Positions 23,963-34,989 of a stretch of 64,000 bases of DNA are shown here, in pieces. The notes beneath the pieces were generated by a model that saw only the letters and a program-made list of their open reading frames with translations, did not search any database and was not told the DNA's origin. Positions within the stretch are counted from its first letter, which is position 1; each line of letters starts with the position of its first letter. The DNA is from Henckelia pumila. Taxonomy: Eukaryota > Streptophyta > Magnoliopsida > Lamiales > Gesneriaceae. The stretch is taken from positions 193,822,664 through 193,886,663 of the forward strand of contig NC_133121.1 in assembly GCF_033568475.1 (NCBI RefSeq), written 5' to 3'. Both the position numbers and the translations under genes were made by a program.

Positions 23963-24105
23963 TGATCATCTGCACCTTGTGAGCGACGACTAAAACTTGG
24001 TAGTGGGTTTTAGTGGTTCAAAAAAATTAAAAAAAACCACTAAAATCTGGTACCGGGTTTTAATGATCGCTCACAGATTTCCTGCACTATAGAGTGAGGA
24101 GATCA
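23963..24105. mobile_element. Small fold-back element embedded in TA repeats (family 2)
   Basis: A 143-base imperfect palindrome. TGATC at the left end faces GATCA at the right, TGTGAGCGACGACTAAAAC faces GTTTTAATGATCGCTCACA, and GGTTTTAGTGGTT faces AACCACTAAAATC near the centre. TA arrays lie on both sides. It ends about 470 bases upstream of the SWEET start codon. Confidence 0.65.
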
Positions 24106-24109
24106 TTTA

Positions 24110-24113
<4 letters not shown>

Positions 24114-24179
<66 letters not shown>
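24114..24179. repeat. Long TA microsatellite
   Basis: About 65 bases of TA, some 400 bases upstream of the SWEET start codon. Confidence 0.9.
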
Positions 24180-24182
<3 letters not shown>

Positions 24183-24484
24183 AAAGATTACATAATAAAA
24201 CCGAAATTTGGAGAATCAAAATAGCTTGACGAAAAAATATATACGATACCAGAATACAACAAATAAATTTACTTGTTTAGGTCGGCCGATTTTTATTTTT
24301 ATTTTTTGTTTGAACATAGGCCGATAAATCGTTTTAAAGATTAAAGGCCGCTCAAAGTGTTTGGCGATTGATTAACAACAAAGCATTGATACAAATGACC
24401 TCATTTTGCAATTATTATGGTCATATATTTAATACAAATCAATAATTCTACCCAACTATACATGTACTTCTTGTTAAATTTCAG

Positions 24485-24493
24485 CTATAAATA
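24485..24493 (+). promoter_or_regulatory. TATA box of the SWEET gene
   Basis: CTATAAATA lies 91 bases upstream of the start codon, which would allow a 5' leader of roughly 55-65 bases. It is the best TATA match close to the gene. Confidence 0.55.
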
Positions 24494-24575
24494 TAAGTTT
24501 AATTAAAGTTTTATGTAGCAATCTCTTCAAATCTCTTCCCAAGTAATTAAGAACATTGTTTGCCCGTGTTCAACA

Positions 24576-27500
24576 ATGGCAATTCCTTCTCCTGATCAGT
24601 TGGCTTTGGGTTTTGGCCTTCTGGGTAAGTATAAAAAATTAACGATTATAGGATATGAAAACGAGTGGTGTAAATAAATCAAGTCGGCTCTCAAGTTAAT
24701 TTTTTTATGCGACTGTGTTATTGATTACTTGAAATTTAAACGAACAAGCCGAAAGTACGTGAACATTTACATAATAGTGCTCGATTGATAAAGTTTGAAC
24801 CAAATGAAATGAGCTCGAATATGCTTATTTTTCGAGCTTCAAAGTGACTGAGAAAATCCATGCTCAAGCTCGAATATGGGAAAAAAAAAATGTCTACTGT
24901 TCACCTCGATTTGAATAATTTCACCCCTTAAACCTCATGTTTGCCTCTAGAACTTTTACTCTTAATTTTGGGAATAGTACTTCTGATATATATTTTTGGC
25001 TTCATTTTCCATTTCCACAGGGAATATTGTTTCTTTCCTCGTCTTCTTGGCACCGGTGTAAGACAATTTAATTTACAAGAAAATATGTTTTTCGTTGAAT
25101 TTCTACATAATTTATGTGCCGTTATACATAATTAATTTTTACACGAGATTTTTATACTGTTGATCATGTTTTTTTAATGTTTGTATTGGTATATATATTA
25201 TAGGCCTACATTTTACACGATTTGCAAGAGGAAATCATCGAAAGGGTTTCAAGCAATACCATATTCAGTGTCACTTTTTAGTGCATCGTTGTTGCTTTAC
25301 TATGCCATTCTTAAGACAAATGCCATGTTGATTGTTACCATTAATTCCGTTGGATGTGTCATCGAGTCCATTTATCTCTTCTTGTATTTCGTATATGCAC
25401 CAAAGAAGGCTAAGGTACGCCACCGATATACACTATGTTTTTCTACGATCGATTTCATATATATATATATAAAGCTTTTAGGAAACATTTTTCAGCTTTT
25501 TATTAATAAAATTTTCAAAATTTTGTTAATGAAAAACTTAAAAATGTTTTCTAGAAGCTCTATCAAATACTATCTTAGTCTCCTTAAAAGTGATGGGAAG
25601 CCATATATTGTTAAAATATCTGGCATGGTGTCATATGTTTTCTATAACAAAAATACCATATTAATTCAAAACACAAATATTTTAAAACGTACCAAATCCT
25701 ATAGCTAGGGACACTTTTGTGAATCAAAATTTAGTTAATTATTAGAAAATAATAATGTATTTGCAGATGTTTACCGTATGGTTGATTATAGTGGATTTGG
25801 GAGCATTGGGGCTGGTGACGGTAATTTCTTTGTTTGCGTTTAAAGGATCGGATAGGGTCTCCCTTGTGGGATGGACTTGTGCCGCTGTTAATTTGGCCGT
25901 TTTTGCTGCTCCTTTGAGCATCATGGTAAAATTTACTATTCATTTCTATATATGTTATCATTTACATTTTCTTCAAATCTAAAAAAGAAAGAAATAATTG
26001 TCAGAAAATCGATCAAACGAATGTCGCACCTCGAGCCTTGGCCAGTACAAGCGCGACTGCACGATGTTATCTTATAGCAATTACTATGTTTTTATATATG
26101 CCCGCATTACGAAAATGGGTAACTCAAGTTGTTATAAAAATCATTTTAAATTTTATCTTCGCTTAATGTGGCACAAGACTACACATAAAAAAAACCATTA
26201 AGTAAGATATTTATTTAAAATTCAATTCTACCTAACATTTAATAATTTATAATATGTCGATTTATTTATTTTTGGCAGAAGCAAGTGATACGAACAAAAA
26301 GCGTAGAGTTCATGCCATTCAGTCTATCATTCTTCCTCACCCTTTGTGCAACAATGTGGTTCTTCTATGGATTTTTCATCAAGGATTACTTCATTGCTGT
26401 AAGTAAAATTACAATTCATTTATTTTTGTGCATTTAATTAATCGGGGTTAAACAAGTTAAAAATAATAATAATAATAAAAAAGAATACATCTATTTTAAT
26501 TTAACACGGTTCAACCAAAACTAAGTAAGGGTAATATATCGTACCGTATAGTGTACTTAAAATCGTATATCGTATCAAAATTACGGTATAAGAAAATTGT
26601 ATACCGATATTGTATCTAAACTTTCGATATATATCGAAAATTTTGGAACATATGACTAGCATATCCATTAAATATCTAATTGCAGTATAACGAGCGATTT
26701 CGGCTAGGTATCGATACATACCATTTTATACCCAAAAAAACCTTATATTTTTAAAAAATTTAAATTTAGGTTTTAAAATGTTTTTAAATATTTTAATATT
26801 TATATATTATTTTGGTATTTCGATATTCTGCTAGATATCGAAATTTTCAAATTCATACCGTTACTGTACCAAAATCTTCGATATCGTTATCGTATTTTAC
26901 CGAAAATCATCGATATACCGAAATTCGATAAATTAAATATTTTTTAAATGATAACCTCGGTATACTGAAATTTTTCACCTCTAATTAGATGCGTAGAGGT
27001 ACGTAATATTCACGTGGTCACACAGTTATCGAAATATCCATTATGTCAACTAGCAATACAAACACAAAGAACTTACACAATTAAATAGTCTCTTTTAGCT
27101 AGTGATGTGTAGCTCATGTAGCATCAAGATCTCAAATTGAACGAAATTTCAGATTCGAGACTCAATTATAATAATCTCTCACCTACAACTATTAAAATAT
27201 TCTCTCTTAACTTTTGATGTTTCAGTTTTGAAGACATTTAGCAAATTTTTTGTTCGACGAGCACCACTCGACTTTCGAACAAATTATCTCAATTTTAAAT
27301 CTTCAAACTAATGTCTTATTCAAAAATTCTAAATTCTTTAAAAATCTTTCAAAGCATAAAATTCAATATATACATGTATAGAGAAGTTTTCAACTGCTCA
27401 ACAAATGTTTTTCACTTCATCCTCGATCACTAAAACCCGGTGGTATGATCGGGCATGAAGTGAGCAGCATTTATTGGGTAGCTGAAAATTTCTATACATG

Positions 27501-27717
27501 TATATATATCTCTTCTATCTCTTCTATTATATTAACTATTAAGTGTAAGGCCATATCAAGTTGGTACGTTGGTGTGGCCTATTTGTTTTTAATTTACAAT
27601 GATTTAACATTTTTTTATTTTCTACAATTATCTAATAAAAAGACGGACTGTACATGAACGCAAACGTGTACGTAAAAACGAATCATATAAACACGCAACA
27701 CATGCAATTCGGTGCTA

Positions 27718-27787
<70 letters not shown>

Positions 27788-28252
27788 TTTCAACAAAATA
27801 CAAGCCATGAAACATAAAATTTAACTGCATAAACAACAAATACTTACTTATTCTTTTAGTTAAAAATTAAATAAGGTGTAATTTAATAAAATCAATTAAA
27901 AATTATTTAATACAGGACGTAACATTAATTTATTTATTGTCTACATTTAAATATGTTTTATTCTTCTCGCATCAAAGTATATATAATTTAATTTATTAAC
28001 CCCGTTTATTATATCTCTTTATCTCTATCTTTTATATTAAATTAAATCCCATAATTTATTGATTTTCTTTGTTTCTTCTGAATCTAGTGTCCAAATGTTG
28101 TGGGATTTTTACTCGGAGTCATTCAAATGATATTGTACTTAATTTACAAGAACATGCCCAAGGGTGTGCCAACCAAATCAAATCTCGAGGACTCTACTAA
28201 AACTCAAAATAAGGATGTCGAGATACCTGAGATGGTCGAAAATTGGCGATGA
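24576..28252 (+). CDS. SWEET sugar transporter (clade III-like), six exons, 246 aa
   Basis: Bidirectional, energy-independent sugar uniporter of the MtN3/saliva family. Clade III members sit mainly in the plasma membrane and favour sucrose. Exons are 24576-24624, 25021-25057, 25204-25414, 25767-25925, 26279-26398 and 28088-28252; all introns are GT-AG. The 37-base second exon and 120-base fifth exon are typical of SWEET genes, and the joined frame is open. Two MtN3 repeats give seven membrane segments: repeat 1 about residues 10-95 (GNIVSF, LAPVPTFY, TINSVGC), then a linker helix, then repeat 2 about 133-215 ([33 protein letters not shown]). Pocket residues Asn76, Trp179 and Asn195 are present, but residue 59 is Leu where Trp is expected. 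The C-terminal tail is short for clade III, whose members usually have 270-300 residues. Intron 5 (1689 bases) holds transposon-derived DNA. A LARD begins 673 bases after the stop codon. No break is seen; expression is not shown. Confidence 0.93.
26521..26992. mobile_element. Probable MITE in SWEET intron 5
   Basis: A block rich in CGATATCG, GGTATACCG and CGTACCG variants. The right end reversed (AGAGGTGAAAAATTTCAGTA) partly matches the left end (AAGGGTAATATATCGTACCG). This resembles old hAT-type MITEs, but no target-site duplication is found, so the limits are approximate. Confidence 0.35.
27366..27508. mobile_element. Fold-back element in SWEET intron 5
   Basis: A 143-base palindrome. The left arm starts ATATATACATGTATAGA and ends TTCACTTCAT. 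The right arm, reversed, starts ATATATACATGTATAGA and ends CTCACTTCATG. The loop contains CACTAAAACCCGGT, similar to part of the fold-back element at 23963-24105. A TA array lies 210 bases further on. Confidence 0.6.
27719..27782. repeat. TA microsatellite in SWEET intron 5
   Basis: About 64 bases of TA, inside the intron and about 305 bases before exon 6. Confidence 0.9.
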
Positions 28253-28644
28253 GTCCTTCGAAGATCGAGAATTGCAAGATGAGTCCTCCGAAAGATATCG
28301 AAATATGTTCAAAACGTAGGGATTTAAAGTAATTATATAAGATTTGAAATAATGATAGATAAAAATAAGATGTTTAATTTAGTTTGATTTATCATAATTA
28401 AGATTGATATTATGGTAAATGATGACGGTTAATTGTAACTTTTTTTTTTTTTACTATTTGATGATTATACGTTGTGTAACAAAATTAAATTATAATTTTA
28501 GTTGAAAAGTATTAATGTTTTCATAAAAATGTGCACATAAATATATGTAGGTGTTTGCACAAATTTTGTGATTGGGTGCAGGCTGGGGCATGCCATGTGT
28601 CGTAGCAACACGAAATAAGTTAATTTCTGAAAAATAAAATCTAA

Positions 28645-28693
<49 letters not shown>

Positions 28694-28925
28694 TTCTTTG
28701 TTATTACATATATGTACCCGTCTCAACAAAAACTATGAATTCAATCGTTGAACACATTTGATGTGTTTAACCAGTTAACTTCAAGTATAAATCGAGGCGG
28801 TTGAGTTTAGGTTTAAACAAATCGAGACGGCCGGGTATGGATCCATCGCGATTTCAAGGCATCAAACTCGGGTTCGAGTCCTATCTCTTAACAAATCCGA
28901 TCAAAACCCGAACCAATGTTATTAT
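28253..28925. other. SWEET 3' flank
   Basis: Holds the presumed 3' untranslated region and a TA microsatellite at 28649-28692. Nothing else is recognised before the LARD. The 5 bases 28921-28925 (ATTAT) are the left target-site duplication of the LARD. Confidence 0.6.
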
Positions 28926-31900
28926 TGAAACGACTCGATCCTACTACTACTATTTTTTTTTTTTTTTACAAATAAATAACTAAATAAAATATATTTAAAA
29001 ACTATGCATCCATAAATGAATAAATAAATAACTAATACTTAATATAATATATATATACTTGAAACGTGTAAATATATATATATTAAATAATTACTTTCTA
29101 AAATAATTATAAACATAAACAATTTCCCATAAAAATATTTCAACTAAAAGAAAAAACCATAATAAGAATTTGCATGCAAATAAAATAAGTATAACCCATG
29201 CAATAAAATCATCATCAACCTCTCAATAAAAATTCCCACCTAAAATCCATAAACCCCATAATTAAATCATAAAACATGTGCGGAAAACATAATAATATTC
29301 AATTCACTGAAAACATGACTAGAGCGATGGTCACTTGCTAGCCGGCCGCCGGGAGCTCATACGTCTTCACCACCAGTCGGAGCAACATTCTCTAGATCTA
29401 TTTCTTGCTCACCTGCACCATTTAAGTCTAGTGAGCCTAGAGGCTCAGCACGTTCTATCTCATAGTAACAACATGAATAAAAATGATGCACCACATAATA
29501 CATGCAAGATACATAATAAATAATATATATATCCATGCATGTCCTTATAATACATGTATCATAATCATCATGTAACATAGCATACATAATCATACGTAAT
29601 CATCATGCATCATAATAAGGGTCTATCATCATTTAAAAATCTGAAGGTTATATCCATGCTGTGTGACGTGTCATGTCGATTGATCAATCTAAAACCAACG
29701 TACGTGGCGGTGGGATCTCCACCTCTTGGCCCTTTCATCAGGCAAACATAATCATAATCGCATGGAAAGGCAATCGGGCCCCAGTATCCCGACCCACAGT
29801 CCCGTGTCATATGGAAAGGTCTTCAGGCCTAGGCATCCCATCTCCAATCCCGTAGGTTGTCACACACCCACTTCAACTCCCTTAAAATATTTTTCATTGC
29901 CCAGCATCACACATATACATATAGTATCATGCACATACATAAAATTTTTCATGATCCTATTTTCATAAAATATTGCCCTTAAATATATATTTAATTATTT
30001 AATAATAAATGTAAAAACAATACTTTTTCTTACTTAAAATATTCATGAAATAATTAAATATATATTTACGGACCATGCATAATTTTCATGGATTGGTTCA
30101 GGCTGCTGACTCCTTAGACTTAGGTCCATTAACTTCTAGACTGGCCCAAAAATTCACAGACTGGCCCAAAAATTCTCATGGGCCGCCAAGCCCATAAAAA
30201 TTATTGGGCTAACTTAAATAAAATATTTGAGGCCTAATTAAAATTATTTGGAGGCCCAAATAATTTTTATTACTAATTAATTTAGCCCAAAAACACAATA
30301 AATCATTAAATACTTAAAAATAAAAATACCCGAGCCCGGATAACCTAACCCAGACCCGGACCAACCTGAAATGACCCATGACCCTACTGACCCGACCCAG
30401 GCCCCAGACCCAACCCGAATCTGCCCTAAAAACTAGAACCCGATCCCCCCTTTCTTCCCAAGCTGCTGCCGCAAGCAGCATCTAATTCCGGCATTTGGCC
30501 GGCCAACTCAGGCCACCAATGACCAAAGTACCACCACCCAAGTCTAGCCCACTCCCAGAAGTTTCTAACAAGTCAAAAATCAGACCAAACCATCGACTAT
30601 GGAGTGAGAACGAAGCTCTGGAATCTTGCCCATCTGCAGCTCACGCACAGACGCGAGCAGTTGCGGCGTTTAATTATTATATAGTGTGTTTGGATTATGT
30701 GTTGCATTTCACATTTTTGAAAGAAATGAGCAAGTGCCCTGCTCGAACCTGTCTCTTCTTTTTTTTTTTTTTTATTTCGTTCCATAATTATGCTTGAAAG
30801 GTTATGATATTATGTTTCCTTATTAAGGATTGAATGGGTTATATCTTTGAAAGGATGATTTCAATGATGCCATAACATTTTCTAAATTTCAGATTTCGTC
30901 CCTAGCATGTGATTAAAAAATTTGTGTGTGATTTTTTGTGTTGGTTTGGATGGTGATTGAGGAGCTACCATGGGTGATATGTAGTTCACATGGTAGCTTC
31001 TATGTTGGCTTGAAGGTTAGGTTGGAGATGCATTAGAAATTGAGGATTTGGGGCTCGGTTTGATAGTGTTTGAGGGGCTGCCCTTGAGCTGGGCTTTATG
31101 GTGATTTAAGGTGAGTGGTAAGGGTTGGAAACGGGGTGATCGTTGGTCATGTTCCTAGGATTGGAGGCTCGGGAGATTGGGAGAGTTATAGTTAAGTCTT
31201 GGATTGAGTTTGGACTTGGTAACTTGAGCAGATATTCATGAGTATAGGGGGCTGTCCGGAAACATGTGGTTAAAACAGGGTTAAAAGTGAAATGCCGTGG
31301 TGGGATCGGGCCTGGAAATTGTCTTAAATGTCGGGGTTTGGTCGGTTCAAGCGGGAATTAATTCCGTTAAGTTTCGGTTGAGTTCTAGGCATTCGAAAAG
31401 AGAGGTGCAGATTTTTCTTAAAAACACCACTTCCTAGACCTATCCAACATCCATATGGTTCTAACCCAACAAACCATGCGCAAATCCATGGCTTGAGGAA
31501 GGAGAACGAACCCCCTTTCCTCAGAACATTGAACCTGCGCGAACCATGCACCAAAAACCAACAGCTTCATGTCTGACCATTCCAGCCCCAAACCGACTAC
31601 ACCACTCAACCCTAAGGACCCTAAGACACGTCCCTAACCCCCTGCCAATATCCTGATCCGAACCATATCAAAAAAGCAAAGAAAAAACGTGAGAAAATAT
31701 GGGAAAAGAACATATACGGTTCAACATGGTTGCATATTCTTTATAAAAATCTAACACACATGCAATATCAATGGTTTTCATGCAAGAATCAGAATATAAA
31801 ACTTAAACGGTGGCGGGACAAACGTTCTTCAAAACTTCGATTAAATCTTCAAAAACTTTTGTGTGCGAGTGAGTTTTCTGCTGATGAACGTGAGGAAGAT

Positions 31901-32291
31901 GGGGTAGATGGAGGCTAGGGTATTCAACGTGAAGAAGGAATGAAAATATAGGCGATTTCATATATATCTATATATATAAAAACTATTATTTTCTAAAAAA
32001 TGATACCTTAAAATAATATTTTAAGGCTCATAAAATTATCATAAAAATATTTGGAATAAAATTCATATATCCCGTTCATCCACGGTCCCGCCTACGCGAT
32101 CGAAAAACGCAAATTCTAAAAATCTCATAAATAGCATAAATGCAGATTAAATGATAAAAATAATATTTAAATTATGCAAATAAATTCACATATTTCACAT
32201 AAAGTCATTTAACCCATTTTCTAAATTTTAAAATAATTAATTTTCCTAATTATGCATGCGAATTTACGTAAATAAATTTCCGGGCGTTACA
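28926..32291 (-). repeat. 3' LTR of the LARD
   Basis: Matches 34802-37763 closely, except for four differences. A 753-base segment (30672-31424) is replaced by about 40 unrelated bases in the partner. About 80 bases near 31809 and about 190 bases near 31948 are missing here. A TA run is short here (29044-29057). Short open frames inside it recur in the partner only because the LTRs are copies. Confidence 0.88.
30672..31424. other. LTR-specific 753-base segment of unknown origin
   Basis: Present only in the left LTR of the LARD. The right LTR has about 40 different bases (36600-36639) at the same place. The plus strand is G- and T-rich with a run of about 16 T near 30758. No coding motif, terminal repeat or duplication is seen at its ends. 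Confidence 0.55.
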
Positions 32292-34801
32292 ATACTCCCC
32301 CCCCCCCCCTTAAATAGAATTTCGTTCTCGAAATTCGACTGATCAAACTCTAATATTGGAGTCTCTCAAAAATTCAATTTACTAAATTCACGATTACCTA
32401 TCTAGTTCCCAAGTTTCAGTATCCCAAAAGTCATGCTTCCGCTGCGCACTCTGATAAACAAAATATTTTATCCTTCCTAGGTGTTCTCTTCATCTCCATC
32501 AAACCTATTTATAAACTTTCGCTGCTGAAACACCTCGTAAAGAGAATCATTACAATTTTACTTAAATTCCACTGTAAACAAAATTTGACATTTTATACAA
32601 ATCTTAATACTATAATGAAAGTACAACCACATACTTACCTCAACTTATACGTAAAACTCAAATATTAACTCTACTATTCATCTCACTAAACACAACAATC
32701 ACACTATGCCAAAACTTGACTGATTGCATATGCTTATACACTCAATTTATCAATCCACCAACATTCGTGAGCCGAACTTTTGTTTCCAAATTTACTTATT
32801 AAAGCATAGGATTACAATATCAACTCCAATAAATTCAACTTGTAAAGCTTATCCACATACTAGCCTTCTATAACAAGTTTAACATCCTTGAGTCGAACAT
32901 CTGTCATTCATCGCAATTTTCATCAACTTATCCATTTACAACTACACTTCCAACTATTGAACACTTGAAAGTCTTAAATCTCGAGTGCTATAAATCCATA
33001 AAATCCAAAAAGTGAATTTAGTGTCAAACTTCACATACAACGTAAATTCTCCTAACGTCAGGAATATTCTTAAAATATATGAATTCTAATTTTGTGGTTA
33101 GTTTAGGCTTAAGACACTTAAATTCTCCCATTGGAAGCGTGAAATTCACCGAACAGTATTTACATGTCATCGTCTCTAAATAGCGTAATCATATAGCATC
33201 CAGTAGTTAATTCCATATCATTTCCTAGTTGCCTCTACTTATAGTCCATGGAATCTAAACTCCTCAAAATCAAAATACAAAATCAATTACCTAATAAACT
33301 GAATAATTCGTTCACAAGTAACACATGTTGGTCTCATATACAGTCAAAACACAACTAGTACCTTTTTGCTCATGCATCACAAAAATCTTGGTGGAGACAT
33401 TCCTATATCATGACCCCGTAATTCAAATTTATACAACCCAAGGATACTGAAAGAACATCAATACAAATATTTATATACAATTAACCCCAACGTAAAACGA
33501 AAGTATCGTGATAACTGTTATAATATCAAGCCACTACGCTGACTCGTGATTATTCCCAAGTGCCTCAAATACCAATACATGCGTAGAACCAACAACCCAA
33601 ATTCTCAAAAGATTCAACTCTTAACAAAAGAACTCACTCCAAAATATATATATATATATATATATATCATTAACTCTTAGGTCATATCTAAAGCTTATAT
33701 TATACTTGACATCGAAACCAAAATTTATAACAATTGTGTTATGCCACACCTAACCAATTACACGAGCCTATAAAAATTTACACCTTCATCATTTAGTCAT
33801 CACAACATTTATGAGTCAGACTGTCAAGTTCCTAAATCTATTTATTTAAACGTAGTGACTTGAACGTCAAACCCAATACAACTTACTTGGTAACACCAAC
33901 CACACGAACCCTTAAATATTATCAAAGATTATCCAAGTCTTTATCAAACTAACTCCATGATTATTCTTATTCTCAAAGATTCAAAAACCTAACGCAAAAC
34001 ATACATATCATCAATTTATGTCTCATATAATTAAAAGTACACACTTAAAACCACAAATCATCATACTATAACCTTATTGTACATGTGTCATCTCCAAGAA
34101 AATCTTGACTTCTTCGTCAAAGGAAAAAACCGTAATAGTTAAATGAATGACAATGTGATATCTTTGAACCCAACTAATAATTTGACATAATGTGGACTTA
34201 ATTCCCAAAAATATATACTAGCCTCTATAAAGGAACGTTTTAAATTCATCAAAGCAGAAAAATGTTACAACCCTCGATTAATCTTTCTTGCGAGGAATCC
34301 TACTCTCGCCTCAAGCAACAATTCTAATGCTATACGTGTAAACCATAGTTCCCAGAAAATTTCTCATAAATCCCAAATTCACGAGTTAAATAATTACTTT
34401 ATAATATATTATAAGTGCTAATCTCACAATCATTTTACCAATGATTCACTAATTAAATCATTCTAACTTAAAATCAATAAGTTACTACAAAAGTCCATAT
34501 GTAAAACTTACATCTCATAATTTATCAAACTTAGTTTCCGAAAATATAATGTTCAGGTCATCCTCGCTTGTAACACGACTCGAGGCATACTGTAATTTTT
34601 ATAAATTTCTAACGTAACCGTTATGCATAGCTAAGTATTTAAATTTAAAATTTTCCATAACATAAATCATTAAAGCATAAATCATAAGCCCCATAAACAT
34701 AATTATTTAAAAAAAATATTAAAACTTACTGACTGGTAGTGCGACTTCTGAGCTCCACGTAGCAGGCTAGTACCCTCCAAGGACCGCGCTCTGATACCAA
34801 A
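32292..34801 (-). mobile_element. Non-coding internal region of the LARD
   Basis: Starts next to a run of about 13 C (the complement of the polypurine tract) and ends at the tRNA-Met primer-binding site (34788-34799). AT-rich, no open frame of note, one TA run at 33643-33667. No match to gag or pol motifs on either strand. Confidence 0.8.
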
Positions 34802-34924
34802 TGAAACGACTCGATCCTACTACTATTATTTTTTTTATTTAACAAATAAATAACTAAATATTTAATATAAAATATATTTAAAAACTATGCATCCATAAAT
34901 GAATAAATAAATAACTAATACTTA

Positions 34925-34989
<65 letters not shown>

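Noticed and set aside
25181..25708. 175-codon frame
   Set aside because: It is SWEET exon 3 read through into intron 3.
29335..29968. Conserved open frames repeated nearly identically at 35286-35897
   Set aside because: Conservation is explained by their being in paired LTRs of one element; frames overlap on both strands and resemble no protein.
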